64,000 bases of DNA from Diaporthe sp. PMI_573 (GCA_021399435.1 JAJTUP010000009.1:1488001-1552000), one strand, 5' to 3'. Positions 9,654-23,400 are shown, counted from the stretch's first letter. Program-made: numbers and translations. The notes: generated from the letters alone by a model not told the origin.

Positions 9654-11355
9654 TCATCTCGTCCTCCCCGCCGAGCCCGCCTGCTCGATCGCCTCATCCA
9701 ACACCCTCTCTTCCTCCTCCAGCCTCCGAATCTCGTCGTCGGTCATCCCCTCCTCAACCAGGTGCGCATACTGCCCGGATATCCCAGATGGCGTGTTCGA
9801 CCTGCCGTGCCCTGGTGGGCCATGCGAGGATGCCCCCCCGCCGCCGCCGCCACCGCCACCCGCAGCGCCGGCGTCCTCGCGGGCGCTGTCCGGCGATATA
9901 GGCTGCAGCTCGTCCAGTGGGTTCGAGGAGTAGATCGACGAGGTGCTCCGCACAGTGTTTCCGTCATTAGAGTGCTCCTGCTGCACGAGGTCGGCGCCGT
10001 CCACCACGTGGTGGTGCTGGCCGTAGTCGTGCGACCCCGCGTTGTCCCTGTACGGCGACAGGGACCGGTCCAGCTGCGACGACGCGCGCGGCACGGGCGA
10101 GCCCATCGCGGAGCTGCGGTCGTGGACGGACATCGAGGGTGTGTGCGCATGTGTGGGCGGGCTGCTGGCGAAAGCTCCGGAGCCGATGACTGGCGTGCCA
10201 TGAGCCGAGCCGGCTGCCCCGCCCAGCGAGGAGTACACGACCGAGTTGCGGTTATTTCCGCCGCCGGCGACGGTGTGCAGGCTCTCGGTACGGACGCTCC
10301 CGCAGCCCTCGCCTGACATGGCCTGCCCGATGCCGAGGTCCACGCCGCTCTCGTTCCTCCCGGCCAACCCCAGCCCTCGGTGCAGTGGGTGTTGACTGTT
10401 CTGTTCGGAGTAGGGTGTGTCTGGCTGGTCCCTGTCGAGGATACTGGCGTGCGCCTCCTTCTCTGCGATGATGTCCTGGACGCCCCGGCTGCCGCCTCTT
10501 TCCACACCGGCGTCTCGCCGCCGCCGGAAGCAGAAGCATCCTGCCACGACACTGACGAGTATAAGACCTCCAACGGTCCCCACGACAATTCCAACAATGG
10601 CCCCTGTCGTTAGCCCCCCGGAATTGTTGCCTGAATTTCCTGTTGGTGCTGCTGCTGAGGTCGAGATTGGAGTAGACGTTGCAAGTGCAGTTGCTCCGTA
10701 AGTCTCCGTATTTGTTGCTGTACTGGGTGCTGCGCCGGAGGGGCGAGCTGGATCCGCACCGGCTGTCATCTGTCGTGCGTTGGGTGTAAATACTGCATCT
10801 GCGCCCTCACCCTCCACGACGGCCCATTCCTGACTGTATGCTGAGTTCGTCTGCTGTAAATCTCGCTTTCCATCTTTGGATCGCCAGTCGACACGAAAGA
10901 ACAACACTTCACGGAGATGTTGATAGACTCTGTTGATCGCGTCACCGTACAAAATAATGTCCCAGGGCAGTGGCTTTTCAACCTGCACTGTATACGCAAA
11001 CCGTCAGCTAGGGATGTTACGTGCAATTCGTAAGTTATGCATGTGAATACGAACCGTCGAACCCTTCGGTTATATTGCAAGTGTTGTCCGGGGGACACCA
11101 GAGTAATATTGACGAATTGGTGACGTTCATGAGCTCGACTCGGACAATGTCTACCAAACGACCCGTTGTCTCGTTCCATCTGAACGTTTTACCATTTGCA
11201 ATTTTCGAATATTGGAAGACTGAGGATTGTGCCGAAAGGAACTCGCCCACGAAATCTCTCCCTTCGAATTGGAAAGATGGCTCCCCGTCCTCCGCAGCGA
11301 CGATGCTGAAAGTCGCGCCTAAAACGGTCCATATGGTCGGCAAATGTATCCGCAT
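9654..11355 (-). CDS. Secreted-signal, single-pass membrane protein with Ser-rich cytoplasmic tail (unrecognised family)
   Basis: Model: complement(join(9654..10987, 11055..11355)), 544 residues. The split codon G|TG joins ITEGFD to VQVEKPLPWD. The ATG at 11355 gives a signal peptide (MRIHLPTIWTVLGATFSIVA, cut near AAEDG); further upstream the frame has only non-ATG codons. The ectodomain (about 22-225) has N-glycosylation sequons (NETT, NVTN, NSS, NIT), two cysteines (C87, C93) and a Thr/Ser/Ala-rich juxtamembrane stalk. The membrane span is about 228-254, followed by RRRR as stop-transfer. The cytoplasmic tail is long, Ser/Pro-rich and has nine consecutive glycines. The last 36 residues end in an acidic/basic helix containing MTDDEIRRLEEEERVLDEAI. 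The architecture recalls Wsc/Mid2-type wall sensors, but there is no WSC cysteine domain. Function is unknown. Confidence 0.82.
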
Positions 11356-13641
11356 GGTGAAAGCGTATAGGAATACACTTTTAGGTAATGCTAGGCGGCA
11401 TCGCACTCAGCGCAAGAATAAGGCTGTTGAGGGCGTAGTCCCAAAGCGGCGATCGACGAAAGATAGGAGCGAAGAAAAGAACGGGGAAGACAAGAAAAGA
11501 GAGGCAAACCCGTCAAGGAATGGATTGACAGGTGAAAGAGAAGCAAATCACAGAATGGAAGAGTAAGAGAGTGAGAGCGAGAGCGAGAGAAAAGCGTTGG
11601 CTGTTGGTTGGTAGCAAGGAGAAACGGGGGCATGCAGATTTGGCGTAGGACGCGGCAATCAACGAGGGAGGGGCCCCCGGTGTTCAGCTCACAAAGATGT
11701 CCATCCAGGGTCGTTTACCATTTGGCTCTTCTCTCCCTCTCTCTCTCTATTTTCAGCTACTTTTCCTAGCGACTTGGAGGGGTGGTGTCCAAACCAGAAG
11801 GACCCGGCCGTCTGACAAAGTCGACGGGTCGCCAAAGTGCATAACAAGTTGCTCGGGAAAAGCCACTGCACGCGAGGCTGCGCCTTTCGTCTGCATCCAT
11901 CCACCACCACCCGGACTATCAAACGCCTACCCAAGGGGCAAGCAGGCAGGCACCCGTGAGAAAACGGGTTCGGTCTCCAGACCGAGGGCCCCCTCCCCTG
12001 AGGGACTAGCAGATGGCGCACGAAGAGTAATGCATTACCGATCAGCTTTGCTGACACTTTGTCTCTGGGATGGGAACACTTGGAGACGCCCCTCGTCCAC
12101 ATCGAGAATGTGACACAGCAGAACGCTTGTCCTGCCGGCCTGTTGGCGAGGCCTTCCTCGCCCGGCAAAGGCGGGTGGGAAACACAAGAGAAAAAAGCCA
12201 ATGTGCTACCCCTCCAGCTGCAGTGGCGCCCCCATCCCGCTCGGAAAGGTAATTCAACCCACGTTTCTCTTGATTGACCTCGCCCCGTCCCTGGGGCTTC
12301 AGAACGCGTGGCCCCGATGGAACACCATCAATGTTTAATCAAACCAAAAGATAAAAAAGTTGTCTTGGGGGGCGCCAGCATCGTGGGGCCATCGATGGGT
12401 CCCGCGCGGGGGCCAGAGCCGGGGGACGGATTGCAGTACACAGTAGAGTTGTTTTTCTCTTTCAGCTCCCGTTCAGCGATGCTCATCCTGAAGGATTCAA
12501 GGCTCCTCCTGCCTCGCAGCCTGGAGTGGGGGAAAGAGTAGGGGGGGTGGGATGGGGCCTGCACTGCTGTGATCCACTCTCATCAGACGTCAGCCGGGTG
12601 TGCAACGAGGAAACAAAAAAAAAAAAGCCCGTTGCCATTCTGAGCCAAAGTCTTGAACTTCGACTTTGAAATGCACGCGTCCTGATGTCGGTGGTGCAAC
12701 CTGCACGAGGTCGTTGCCCTTATGACCGCAGGTAGACTACTGCTCGGTAATAAACAGTGCTGTGGTCTAAATAAACCATATCCGGAATGGACAGGGCTGC
12801 ATCCCATTGCGGCCAACCAGAAGCGCATGCTATTTTAAAACCGAACGTTGTGGCTTGGCCTGCCTGCCTGCCTGCCTGCCTTGCAGTAGCACTTGGGCCC
12901 AGTACAGCCCGTATGAGAAGAGTGGCACGCATCAAAGATATCGAGCGAACCACATCACCCAGACACGTCTCGCCAGTGTGACGACGCCCGCGGTCGCCAT
13001 CCGAGCAAGAACGTCGTAGACCATGGCCACTGTAGCAATCAGTCACGTTGCATCACAGCAAAAGGCATGTTGCCGTCCAAAGGCAAATCATGCGGGGGTC
13101 GTTGGATGGGGTGGGGGGGGGGGGTTTCTTTCGAAGGTCGTTTGACCAAGACCCTTTTCCTGTAAGCGCGCACAATTATCGGCCTCACTTGTTACTTTGG
13201 TCTGTTGGTTACGCAAATCACCACGAAGACCCAGATTCATAGGTCATGTGTCGGACTGTCCGGCGTATCGCTTCCCGTTCCAGGCCCGCTCGCACGTGTC
13301 AGTAGAATAGTGAAACAATGTTGGGTCAATGTTGGCAATCTGTGTGCCCTTGTTATTCTCAGCCTCCTGTGGGGGAGGGATAGGTGATGCCTGAATTATA
13401 TGGACAAGATAGACTACACGTCCTCCTCGCGACCACGCTCTCCGTCATTAACCTGGGCTCCAAGCTTCAAAGGAGCCGAGTGATTGTCTTCCTGGCCACA
13501 TCAATGCAATTTACGGGTTGCTGTAACGCCGCCTCCCAGGAATCCGTATGCCCGTGGACGCCGCAATCAAGTCAACTCGGTCAATCAACCGGCCAGTCAT
13601 GTCCCGCCGGGAAAATATCTTCAAACTCGCTGCAGGCAATT
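11356..13641. other. Intergenic region upstream of membrane-protein gene
   Basis: About 2.3 kb without a supportable gene. The part nearest 11355 holds, on the minus strand, pyrimidine-rich CT/CTCGCT runs (around 11566-11600) typical of fungal promoters and leaders. Low-complexity tracts include A-runs at 12616-12626 and a 12-base G-run at 13113-13124. The right end should contain the 3' UTR of the DUF726 gene. Confidence 0.6.
12861..12880. repeat. (TGCC)5 microsatellite
   Basis: Five perfect TGCC units lie in non-coding DNA. Confidence 0.95.
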
Positions 13642-16600
13642 CTAGGCAAAGGTCATCGAGATCTCGTCCTTCTCTTTGCCAAAGTCGTCGTCGTCCGGAT
13701 CGACCGCCCATGGGTTCGCCGTCGGTATTGTTGGCACCGTCTGGGCCGGCTTGAGACCGGGCCTCGACACGCTGTCTGAACCCCGGCTCGACAATGTCTG
13801 GCTCCGCTGCGACCGGTGAGGGTCCTCGAAGCCCGTATCAAATGTCATCTGGATCTCATCGTCCCTGCGCGTTCGGTTCTGTTCCGGCGATGAGGGGTTT
13901 GAAGAGCCCCACGCCGAGTACGCCGAGTTGGCGTCCATGCTCTTCGTGTGTGTCAGCGATTCTCTGGGGCTGGTGCTCGAGGCCAGGCCGGGGCTTGGCA
14001 GCTTCATCGGCGGCAGCGTCGACTGTAGCTCCCGCACCTGCAACGTTTCGTCCTCCTGGGTCTTGGCCAGCTCCGCGCGGATCGCGTCGATGTCAAACAG
14101 CACTCCGTGGTTGTTCCCCTCCTTGTCTTCCAGCTTCGTAGAGCTGTCCCCGTTCGCGGCCGCCTTTGCAGAATCCTCATACACCTCCCATTCGGCCTTT
14201 TGCGCCTTCTTCTTGCGGCTGAAGAAGCCGCCGAACGCCCCGCTTTTGCGACTGTTCTTGCTGGCCTCGGCCGCCTCGGCCGCCCCTTCCTTTTCAAGCT
14301 GCTTTCTCGCCTCCTCGATCTCGTTGATAAGCTCGCGTTGTCTCTGGTTGTGGTTGTCCGGGTCCGCGTCCTCAATCTCGGTGAACTCGTCGCTCTCGAC
14401 CGTCCAGCCCACCTCTCGAAGCAGACGCGGCATGGCCCTACGGTAGTCCATGTGGCCGTTAACAAACTCCGAGGTGTCCACATTTTCCAGGCCCGGGATG
14501 CCCTCAATGCGGGTCAGGCCCGCGACGGTGCGGATGCCGCCGTTCGTCAGGCGGAATAGGTACCCGAGGATCCAGTCGTTGCGGTGGTATCCATTGACAA
14601 ATCGACCGGGCACCACGGTCCTGCATCTAAGCCACTCGTCTTGTTTGACCACGAGTGGTGAGCCAAACATGTAGACATTTTGAATAATTCCGAACGCGCC
14701 CTTGCGTGCCAGCTCGAGCAGGCACGAGAATATGACCCTGGCGCCAAGAGAGTAGCCCACTAGAGTGATGGGTCTTGTTCCCAGATTTCGCTCAATCAGC
14801 GAGTCCGCCAGGATAAGGCCAGCAGCCCACGCTCGATCGAGTGACACGGACCACGGGTTGTCGATTAGATAGGACAGCTTCGACAGGACGACGGGCAGCT
14901 GCAGTGCCGCCATCAAACTCACGAGGATGGTACTGCCGAGCACTTGTTGCAGACCTTGTGTGAGAGCCTGCCGTCCGGTCAGCTCATTGTAAACAGGGGC
15001 AAGGATTTATTTCAGACGATTGCCAGACATACCTCAGTGGCCAGGATGTTGATGGTGTCACCCATGCTGGTCAGCATTTCGGGCTCCCACAACACCGAGT
15101 ACATGTCACCCATCACCGGGTCGACGGTACTGAACGGTAAGCGCACGTCATCCACTTTACCCGTCATCCAACCCGATATAGTGACAATAAGATTGACCCT
15201 CTTGTTGTTGTGCAGGGGTCGATACTCGAACGTCTTCACAGCACCTGTTCTCCGGTTGGCAGCCTTCGCTCCGATCATACTACCCGCAGCTGCAGAGCCG
15301 GACGTGATGATTGCAGCCCCTGCTGTTCCAGCGAGGAAACTGCTGGTGCCCGTGACACCAATTGTTGTAAAACCCGCCGCCAGGCCAGCGCCGATGACAG
15401 GGGCCAGGAGACCCGCGGACAGCCCGATGACTAAACCGCCGCCAACGGTTGCCAGGCCCATGGCAATATAGCGCTTCTTCAAGGCCAGTTTTCGACGGCT
15501 CTCCATGTGCTCGTCTTCGTTCCAGTTCTCCCTTTCCGCCTGTTGCTGCATCTCAAGGGCCTCCGTCACCCTCTTCTCAAACCGGCAGATGTCGGTCCAA
15601 TCTATCTCGAGGGCCTTTCCGATCCTCTCGAACAGGACCCTTGACCTCGCGTCATATATGGAGTCCGCGATCAGCACCAGAAAGAGATCGCACAATATCG
15701 TCCACCGGATGTCGATGTCTAGCTTCTCGCTGCTCGGCAGCTGGCTCGGGGTCCGCACTGCGGGTAGCTCCTCGCCCTCGTGTTTGTCGTAGGCCGGAGG
15801 TGGTTCTGCCGGGGTCTCCTCGCTCGGCAATTTCGGTGACGAAACTGACGAAGGTCTGGGGGACGCCACCGAGGGTCGCGAGCTTGATGTTGAGCTTTTA
15901 CGCTCCGCCATGGGGTTCTTGACCCTGGCGTTGGCCATGAGCTGAGGCGTCAGGTCGCTCGATATGACTCCGTGCTCGCTCAGCTGCTCGATCATGATCT
16001 GCTCAGCGGCGCTGATGTCCATATGAGTGTAGAGGCGGATCATTATCTTCTGGGACCACATCTTGGTTGCCTCGGTTGCCAGCTGGCCTACTTTCTTGGT
16101 CGACCTGGTCCACGGTGCTTGCTCCAGCGCCTTGACCAAATGCGAGAGCTCTATCCTCACCAAGCCAACATACGCTATCTTCTGGCCCTCGGTCAACAGG
16201 TCCTTTGTAGCCTGCATCTGTGAGACGGCATCCCTAGTCTGGTCGTCGTCGTCCATCATACTCGTGCCGCCGGCATTCTTGAACAGGTAGTTGGTGTTGT
16301 CGTCCATGCTCGTCGCAGACTCGGCGTCCTCGTCCACCAGGACCCTTGTGTAGCCCTTTCCGGCTCCTCCCATCCCCGCGTAGCTGTAGCTTTCTTCCTC
16401 CTCCTCCTCTTGATTATGCTCCTTCGCAATTAGCCTGTTGTCATCATCGTATATATCGTAGGGTGCGTAAGCCGGCATGGTCTGCCAGCCACCGTCGTCG
16501 TCCTTTTCCTCCTCTTTCTTCTGCGTCGTCAACTGTAAATGAGAGTATTCGGAAATTTGAATCCCACTGGCGTCGGCGGTGTTGACTACAGTAGACTCGC

Positions 16601-17345
16601 GCTTGGTATGGCCCACTGGCGCATCATTCTGCGCAGCACCAGCCGTTTTACCGTCGGCTTCCTTGTCTTTCGCCGTTTCCTTTTCCACTTCCTCAGGCTT
16701 CGATGCAGCAGGCGTTGGTGGCTCCCGCTTTTCCGTGACCTCCTCACCGTCATCCTTGTCCTTGTCCGCGGCGTTCGCCTCCCGGGGAGGAGATGGCTCT
16801 GACTCTGGCTCTGGCGCTGGCTTGACATGGCTTGCTGGTGGCCCGTTCGTCTTGGGCAGCTCATCGGACTCCGCAGCTTCCGCCGGTTGGGGCGCAGACT
16901 GGGCGTCTTTAAATTCGTCCTCCCCGCTGCTACTCTCGTCCGCGACCTCCTGCGCGCTCCTGTGCGACCTGGTTGAGGCGGCGGAGCTGGTCTTTCTGTG
17001 CATGCTGCCATTGGGCCTTGTGCGGTACGAAGTCCTGCTGCCACTGCGATTGCGGCGTTCCGGCCGCTCCGTGCTGTCCTGCACCGTGTCGAGTTCCTCC
17101 TCTGTGTATTGGACTTGGGGGCGTTGCTTGGTGGGCAAGCCAAAGTCGTCGTACTCGACAGCCATCGTGGATGGGGCGTCTCCAGGCGGGGCTGGAGTTG
17201 GGCTTGCGGTTGTTGGGGCAGCTGCGGGAGGTGCGGGCTGGGACTCGTGTGGTTCTTCTTTGGCGGTGGAATCATTCCCATTGTTGGCCGAGGCTGCTGA
17301 CGCCGCCGAGGTCGCCGGCACCTCATCCTCGTTCCCTGCTGCCAT
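13642..17345 (-). CDS. DUF726 family membrane protein with alpha/beta-hydrolase motif (TMCO4/YFL034W-like)
   Basis: Model: complement(join(13642..14967, 15033..17345)), 1212 residues, phase-0 junction between ILATE and ALTQGLQQ. The donor is GTATGT and the acceptor GGCAG after a GCTGAC branch. The first ATG is at 17345; upstream codons are non-ATG. Residues 1 to about 380 are acidic, Ser/Pro/Glu-rich and probably disordered. About 380-610 is a helical regulatory region with another disordered stretch. Residues 627-690 form Gly/Ala-rich hydrophobic segments (GLVIGLSAGLLAPVIGAGLA and following). The DUF726 core follows, with VNLIVTISGWM, YSVLWEPEML, and GYSLGAR at 842-848, the nucleophile-elbow Ser844 of an alpha/beta hydrolase. 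The C-terminal third is charged and Ser-rich. In yeast the related YFL034W product associates with clathrin adaptor traffic. Lipase or esterase activity is suggested by the motif but unproven. Confidence 0.92.
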
Positions 17346-20300
17346 GACGGAGAGACTTGTATCCCTATGCCGGATGCTCAACTCATCGGAATTCTGGAAG
17401 GTGACTGGCGGGCGGGGGGCTGGCTGGCAGTGTTTCGACGTGTCGTAGGCGGATGGTTCGAGGCGAGTCGGAGTCCAGACGAAACACTGACATCAAAAGG
17501 AACCGCGCCACGCAGGATCAAAGACAGCGGAGTGGGTGGGTAGCTTGCGGCTGTGCTCCCTGAGAGTCACCAAGCGAGTCCATGCAATAAAATCTCAAGA
17601 GGCTCGCCCGGCTGGACCCAGACTCAGGGGCTGTCGTGAAGAAATAAACAGCTTGGCGTATTTTGAAGGCCTGCCGGTCCGGATCGTTGGGACCGTGATT
17701 ATACGTACATAATAGCCTGGCAGGCATGGGCAGGTATTGCCGTATTGCGTGGGCATGTCCACTGGACCACTGCCAGTGTGGGTTGCTTGCGGCTTGGCCC
17801 CGTGCTTGGCCCCCGTAGACTAACGGACAAGCGGTGCAACGCCAGAGTCTCCAGGGGCACGGGCCGCTACGTGCATGTGCTATCTGGTGGTGTGCTCAGT
17901 GGACCACCTGCGGCTGCGCCATCTTCGGTGTGGATGCCCCGCTCACGTCACTCGTCTGATCCGCCGCATCCCAGCCTGCAGGTCGTGAATAGTCGGGATC
18001 CCGAAATCACCCATTAAGAATCACAACTGCGTGCACCACAAGACCACTGCCTTTGGGGACACTTGCTCGATTTCTTGATCTACTGTGTGCGACCGCGGGG
18101 GCCGGAATTCCAAATCCTCTAATCCTGAATCACATGTGGGATCACCTACCAGAGCCCTTGACGCATGCGCATCGGTCTTGAGCATTGGGACAAGTCATGC
18201 ATGTTGTCGGAATCACCTTTTCAAGGCTTTCCATCCATAGTCGCTGTGCACTGTGAGTTCGCTCGCAATGTTGTAAAGACTGCGAAAGAATCAGTCAGTA
18301 GGCATGAATCGATCATTGGACAGGCGGCCACATCTGAAAGAGTCTGAGAAGTCGCAGCTGCACTTACAATATGCGGTATATGCATTCTGGGGAACACGAA
18401 ACGAAGATGACGCGAGTTGCGCCCGCTTCCCTGGCCATCTGAACCTAGAGGCTCGTGGATCAGCATCACTCTAGCTGAGCGAACAAGTTCTCCTCTGATG
18501 AGAGGTCTGCCTGAGACCAGGCTGGTGGCCTTGCGAGGCTGACTTACGATTTCACGGGAAGTGGTTCCTCTCACGGATTTCGGCCCAGGGGCTTACTAAT
18601 GAGAGAATGAGGCAAACTATCCAGATTGCCCAGATACTTGGAATATTCTGCGGGTCACAAAGACTAGTTGGTTCTAGACTTCAGGACCCTGGGTGTATTT
18701 TCGATCAAGAACAGCCCTTTGCTTTGAACAAAACCCATGATCAGTTATCTTATGTGATATGGACATTGAGACGAAGAGCTCACCCTCTGAGTTCAAGACA
18801 GATGCGCCAGCAAGGTATCTACAGATAATTGTACAACCTCTGCTTGCAAGACGGGATTTGAAAGGAGGCTCAACACCTCAACAATCCCTATGAGCTGGCA
18901 ACTCCTGTGTCCATCGACCCTTGACAAATTTATTTCAGCCATTTCCAATAAATTCCGCAACTAAAAGTCAAGCATCTCTGTGACATGTGATTCAAGCACT
19001 GTTTGTAGATGTGAGTGCCTGTGTAAAGTAGTCACGATGTCAGTGACAAATTCAGTTGTGCGGAAAGGCCCAAATCAAGAGGTTCAAAGTTTAGCCATGT
19101 CATTCTTGACTTGAATTGATGTCTAGACTGAGTTCAGGCACACATCATCATCCATCCTCTCTCCCACTCTCTCAACCACTTCAGATGTCATCGGGAGAAA
19201 CCCTCAGATTACCTGTGTACGTGGCGATTTGATGAATAGAGTAGGTCACCAACTACACATGAGTCAAGTGTGATGTATGATTGGTGTACACCATATGATG
19301 CAGTACACGGTCAAGTCTCCTAATTCTAACAATGACTGTGGACGCTCTGATCTCTCATTGCAGATAATGTAAAGAATTCTTCATAGAATTGGTATTAAAA
19401 AGGGGTTCTGTTCGAGGCCCGAATGATTGCTTTCTTCCATTGTAGAGTGACTTGTTTTTCCCAAGGCTAAGATCCAGCGATCTCTCGCATTTATTTCTTG
19501 TTCATGTTTCCTCCCCCCCCCCTTTGGTCTTCAGCAATCCGGAACTCCCAAGTCTAAGAAGTGATCCAGAGCAGACCGAAGATGTTGCCACCACAGCTGC
19601 TGCAGCTGGTCTCATCCACAGTCTTCTCTGTACCTTTCGCAGAGGAGCATACGAAATGAATATTTATGGTCGAGCTGCTTATAATTATAGACGGTCTTGC
19701 GAAGAACGTTGGGACCCGTATGGTTTACCAACAAGCTGACGCAATAGAATGAGGGAGGGTCTTACTTCTGTGAGGCTTCTCCAGTAGTCTGTGCATGTGT
19801 AAAGTAGGTTACAGTACTATTCCATATCATGAGGCTCACTTGCTATTACCTAAACGGTAGCAAATACTCGACTGAGGTTGATTGGTGGCGCTTAATCTAT
19901 ATTTCTCCATTATGGATTCGCTTATGACCACCTACGTGGATATATTGCCCAAGATGGAGGAAAGGGGAGGGAGAAGCAGTCTTGGGTGGCTTTTGCCGAT
20001 TTGCGCCTTATGTTGAGCATTCTATCAAGCTGCTTTGCATGTTCATAGTGAAGATGCACGATCAACACAAGACAGCGCAAGTGTTGAACGCAGAGGGTGA
20101 TGGCAACAAGACGGAGGTTACTCAAGCGGGACATGACCTCAGGATCTAGACAGTGTAGGAACAAATGCATGAGGCTTGTATTTCGTAATGGTAACGTGCG
20201 TATCTATATAATTCTAAGAGCTGGTTGGCTCGACCGCCTCAGCAGACGTGACAAGTTTATCCAGGGCTGAAACAATCTCGACATCCAGGCTAATGACCCC

Positions 20301-20401
20301 CCCTCCTCTTCGCGCTGATAAGGCCTCGCCCCCATGCAACCTCAGGGGGAAAATGTTCCTCCAAATGACTATTGAGGCATGTAGACACCTATGCCGAGCC
20401 C
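17346..20401. other. Gene-free, moderately AT-rich 3-kb region
   Basis: The left edge should be the promoter of the DUF726 gene. From about 18,000 to 20,200 the sequence is clearly more AT-rich than its surroundings, with scattered stops in all frames and no open frame of convincing composition. It may be decayed repeat DNA or a non-coding transcript, but no repeat family is recognisable. The right edge should hold the 3' UTR of the PX-domain gene. Confidence 0.55.
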
Positions 20402-23400
20402 CTACTCCGCCAGTACCTGCCTCAGCATCACCAAGAAGTTCTCCTTGAGCTTATGAACCTCGCTCACAGCCGGCTTCTCCGGCTCTCCGGCGGTCCGCCG
20501 CAGCCGGTCCTGCCTCTTGGCGCGCCTCCTTCGCTCCGCCTCGATCGGGTCCAGCTCGTCCTGTGCTTCCTCCTCGGCCTCGTCCTCCGAGTCGTCGTCG
20601 TCGTACCCCATGTCCTCCAGGTCCATCTGGTCGAGCCCGAAGTCGGCGCTGGTGAAGTTCATGCTGCCCGGGATGACGTCCAGCTGCCCGTGGCCGCCGT
20701 CGGCGGCCATCTTCTGCCGCGTCTTGTCCTGGTGCCACTTCTTCCGTGCCTCCTGCCACGCGATCAGCGCATTGATTTCCTTGATGGCGACTTCCTTGTC
20801 GATGGTCTTGTTGCTGCTAGCTCCTTCGAAGAGGGCGTTAATATCGAGAGCGCCGTTGTGGGGTCCCTTCCGAAGGAATTCCAGTATGCCCTCGATCCAC
20901 CCCATCAATTGTGTGAACAAGCCATTGTCATGGACGTGTACTTCATGTACAAACTTATAAAAGTTGTGTTCGTGCCTCTGGCAAAGGTCGATGAAAGCTT
21001 GCACGGTCTGGTTTGGATCTGCTGAAGCGTCTTGCTCACGGCACTTCTCGACAACCTACAGGAAACAAGTTAGCAAATTGTCGGGAAAATCAAACAGAAT
21101 CCAACGTACCTGTATCATGTCATCCATAAAGACAGCAAAGTCTGTCACACTACCGTAGACATTCGCAGATTTATATACCCGGACGAGAGGCTCGTAAAAG
21201 ATTTGGAATAGGTCCCGGAACAGCTGTAGCGTCACAGGCTCTTCGATCAGATGCAACATCATCTCCTTGTCTCGCTGCCTAGTGTACAGTTTCATGAGCG
21301 TCTTGAGGTACGAGAACAACTGTGCGCCCTGCTTGAGCTCTTCATCAACGTTCTCGACCGCACTGTTGAACGCGACGTAGGCATTGTATAGTCGTTGGAT
21401 CTGCTCGCCCGTGAGGCCTGGTTCGATGAGGTCTGATCTCAGGACGGCAACGACCAGGTCAACATCCTCGCTTGAGGCCTCCTCGCGGATTGCGATCTTG
21501 TGATGATCTTCGAGGTCAGTGTACTTCTTGAGCTTCTCGACGAAGACGTCATCGCCAATCTTTACTGCCACTGCATCTATTGATTTTTGGAAGCTCTTGA
21601 TGCCATCGTGCAGCGCCAAGGAAAAAATCCTCTGCATCAATGATTTGGCTCCGAATGGCTGGGCGAGGAACACATCCAAAATGCTTGACATTACTGCCGC
21701 AGGGTTTGCTATCCGGATGATGTTCTTGATGATTGTATAGGGGATGAGAGAATGTATCCTCTTCGCCTGTGTGAACAATTCCGGAGAGTTGTCCTCTGCC
21801 AAGAACAAGTGATAAATTGTAGCTGCGACTTCTATTCGCAGCCACTCGGCGAACTTCTGGTACTGAACGCTCAGGTCCTGGATCGTCTCTTTATCCTTGA
21901 TCTCCTGGAATAATTTTGTGAGACCGTTGGAGTCCACGATCTCTTGGCGGAATCTAGGAGAATTGTCAGCCATGTACGACATAGATTGAGACAACTGAAC
22001 TCACTGTTCCATGTAGATATCCAGCTCCGCTGCACGCTTTCTTGCGATCTCGTAGAATTGCTTTTGCTCTTCCATGCGCTTCGCATCTACTCCCTTGCGC
22101 TTCATGATGTCTTCCACGTCCTCATCGCTGAGTTTGATGGGATCCCGAGTTAGGAATTCCTGCATAGCCTTGGTCTGCGCAATCTGCTGGTTCTGCAAAA
22201 GGGAGCGTAAGAAAGACCTCAGCGATATCCGTTGGCTCTCTCGAAACAGAACAACATTTTCCGTCTTCACTGGGCTGAGGGGAGTCGTTGGTCTGTCATC
22301 CATCGACGGCCTAGGTGACCCCCTAAGCGACGAGGCAGCGGAGCCTTTTCTCCTATGCCCTAGAGCATCTACGGAAGTGTTAGTGTTGTCCTCAGCGCCA
22401 GATACGGGCTTGGTCAACAAACCTCTCACTGATAGCCTCTTGCTGCTGACATCTTCTCCACTCTTAGGGGCGAGACCTGTTCTTTGTGTAGACGCCGACG
22501 AGACAGAATCGTCGTCCGAGTCGCCGCCACCTGAGCCGAAAAGACCGGTAGCGGTGGAGCTGGACTTATTCTTCTTGGGCAACGGTGGCAAGACTCTGCC
22601 TGGCAGTTCGGTACGCAAGTTCTTGTGAAGGCGGCTGAAGTCGCCGTAGCGGCGGCCAACGAAGTACTCCATCTCCCCCTTCTTCTTGACTCGCAGCAGG
22701 AATTCCTGTTTGGTGTTAGACAATACTCGGGTTTCCAGGGCCGACAGGCGAGACTGACAGCATGCTTATGAGACCTAATGTTCCCCCTAACTTTGGTCAC
22801 GCGCACACCGGCCATATTCACATCCCAGCCGTTGATATAGTTGCCCTCAGGCTGCGTATGAAGAACGCCGGTGTCGATGGCGTCCCTATCCACGACCTCC
22901 ATCTCAGAGAAGCGGATCCTCTCCTCGAATCCAGACGAGGTGGGGATGCCCGAAACCATCATCAGCTCCACGAGCTTCTGGCTCTTCAGGGCTAGTTTGC
23001 GACGCTTAGTCTCTTCGAGACGGTCCTCTGAGGAAGAGATGTTCTTGCTCGCAAAGGACTCCAAAAAGACCTGTAACTTATCCTGCCAGAACTCCTTCTC
23101 CCTGGCCTTGTCGAGGAACGGGAACTCGCGGACATGGTGGACGAAGATGAATCGAAGGATCGGTAACTCGGAGTCGTAGGGGGTGACCTCGCCCAGGTCG
23201 GACTTGAAAGGCGCGCCAAACCGGCGGAGGGCTGTGGGCGAGTTGAGCTCGCTGATCTCCCAGCGCACCTGCTCCGAGATGAGCTCCCTCTTCAGATCTG
23301 CGCACCAGCCATTAGCTCGGGTCTCATGTGGTCCAGCATGCTGTGGTGGTCACGAACAATGCTCCTGCTTGCCGGTGAGCGTCTGCCCTGGGGGCGGCAG

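Noticed and set aside
9438..11566. Plus-strand frames over the orphan membrane protein gene, e.g. 9442-9933 and 11021-11566
   Set aside because: They overlap the better supported minus-strand gene and lack domains; the right one is rich in charged residues from the CT-rich leader read in reverse.
16579..17448. A 289-codon plus-strand frame opposite the DUF726 gene
   Set aside because: Antisense of the acidic disordered N-terminus; Ser/Gly/Ala composition follows directly from Asp/Glu/Pro codons on the other strand.
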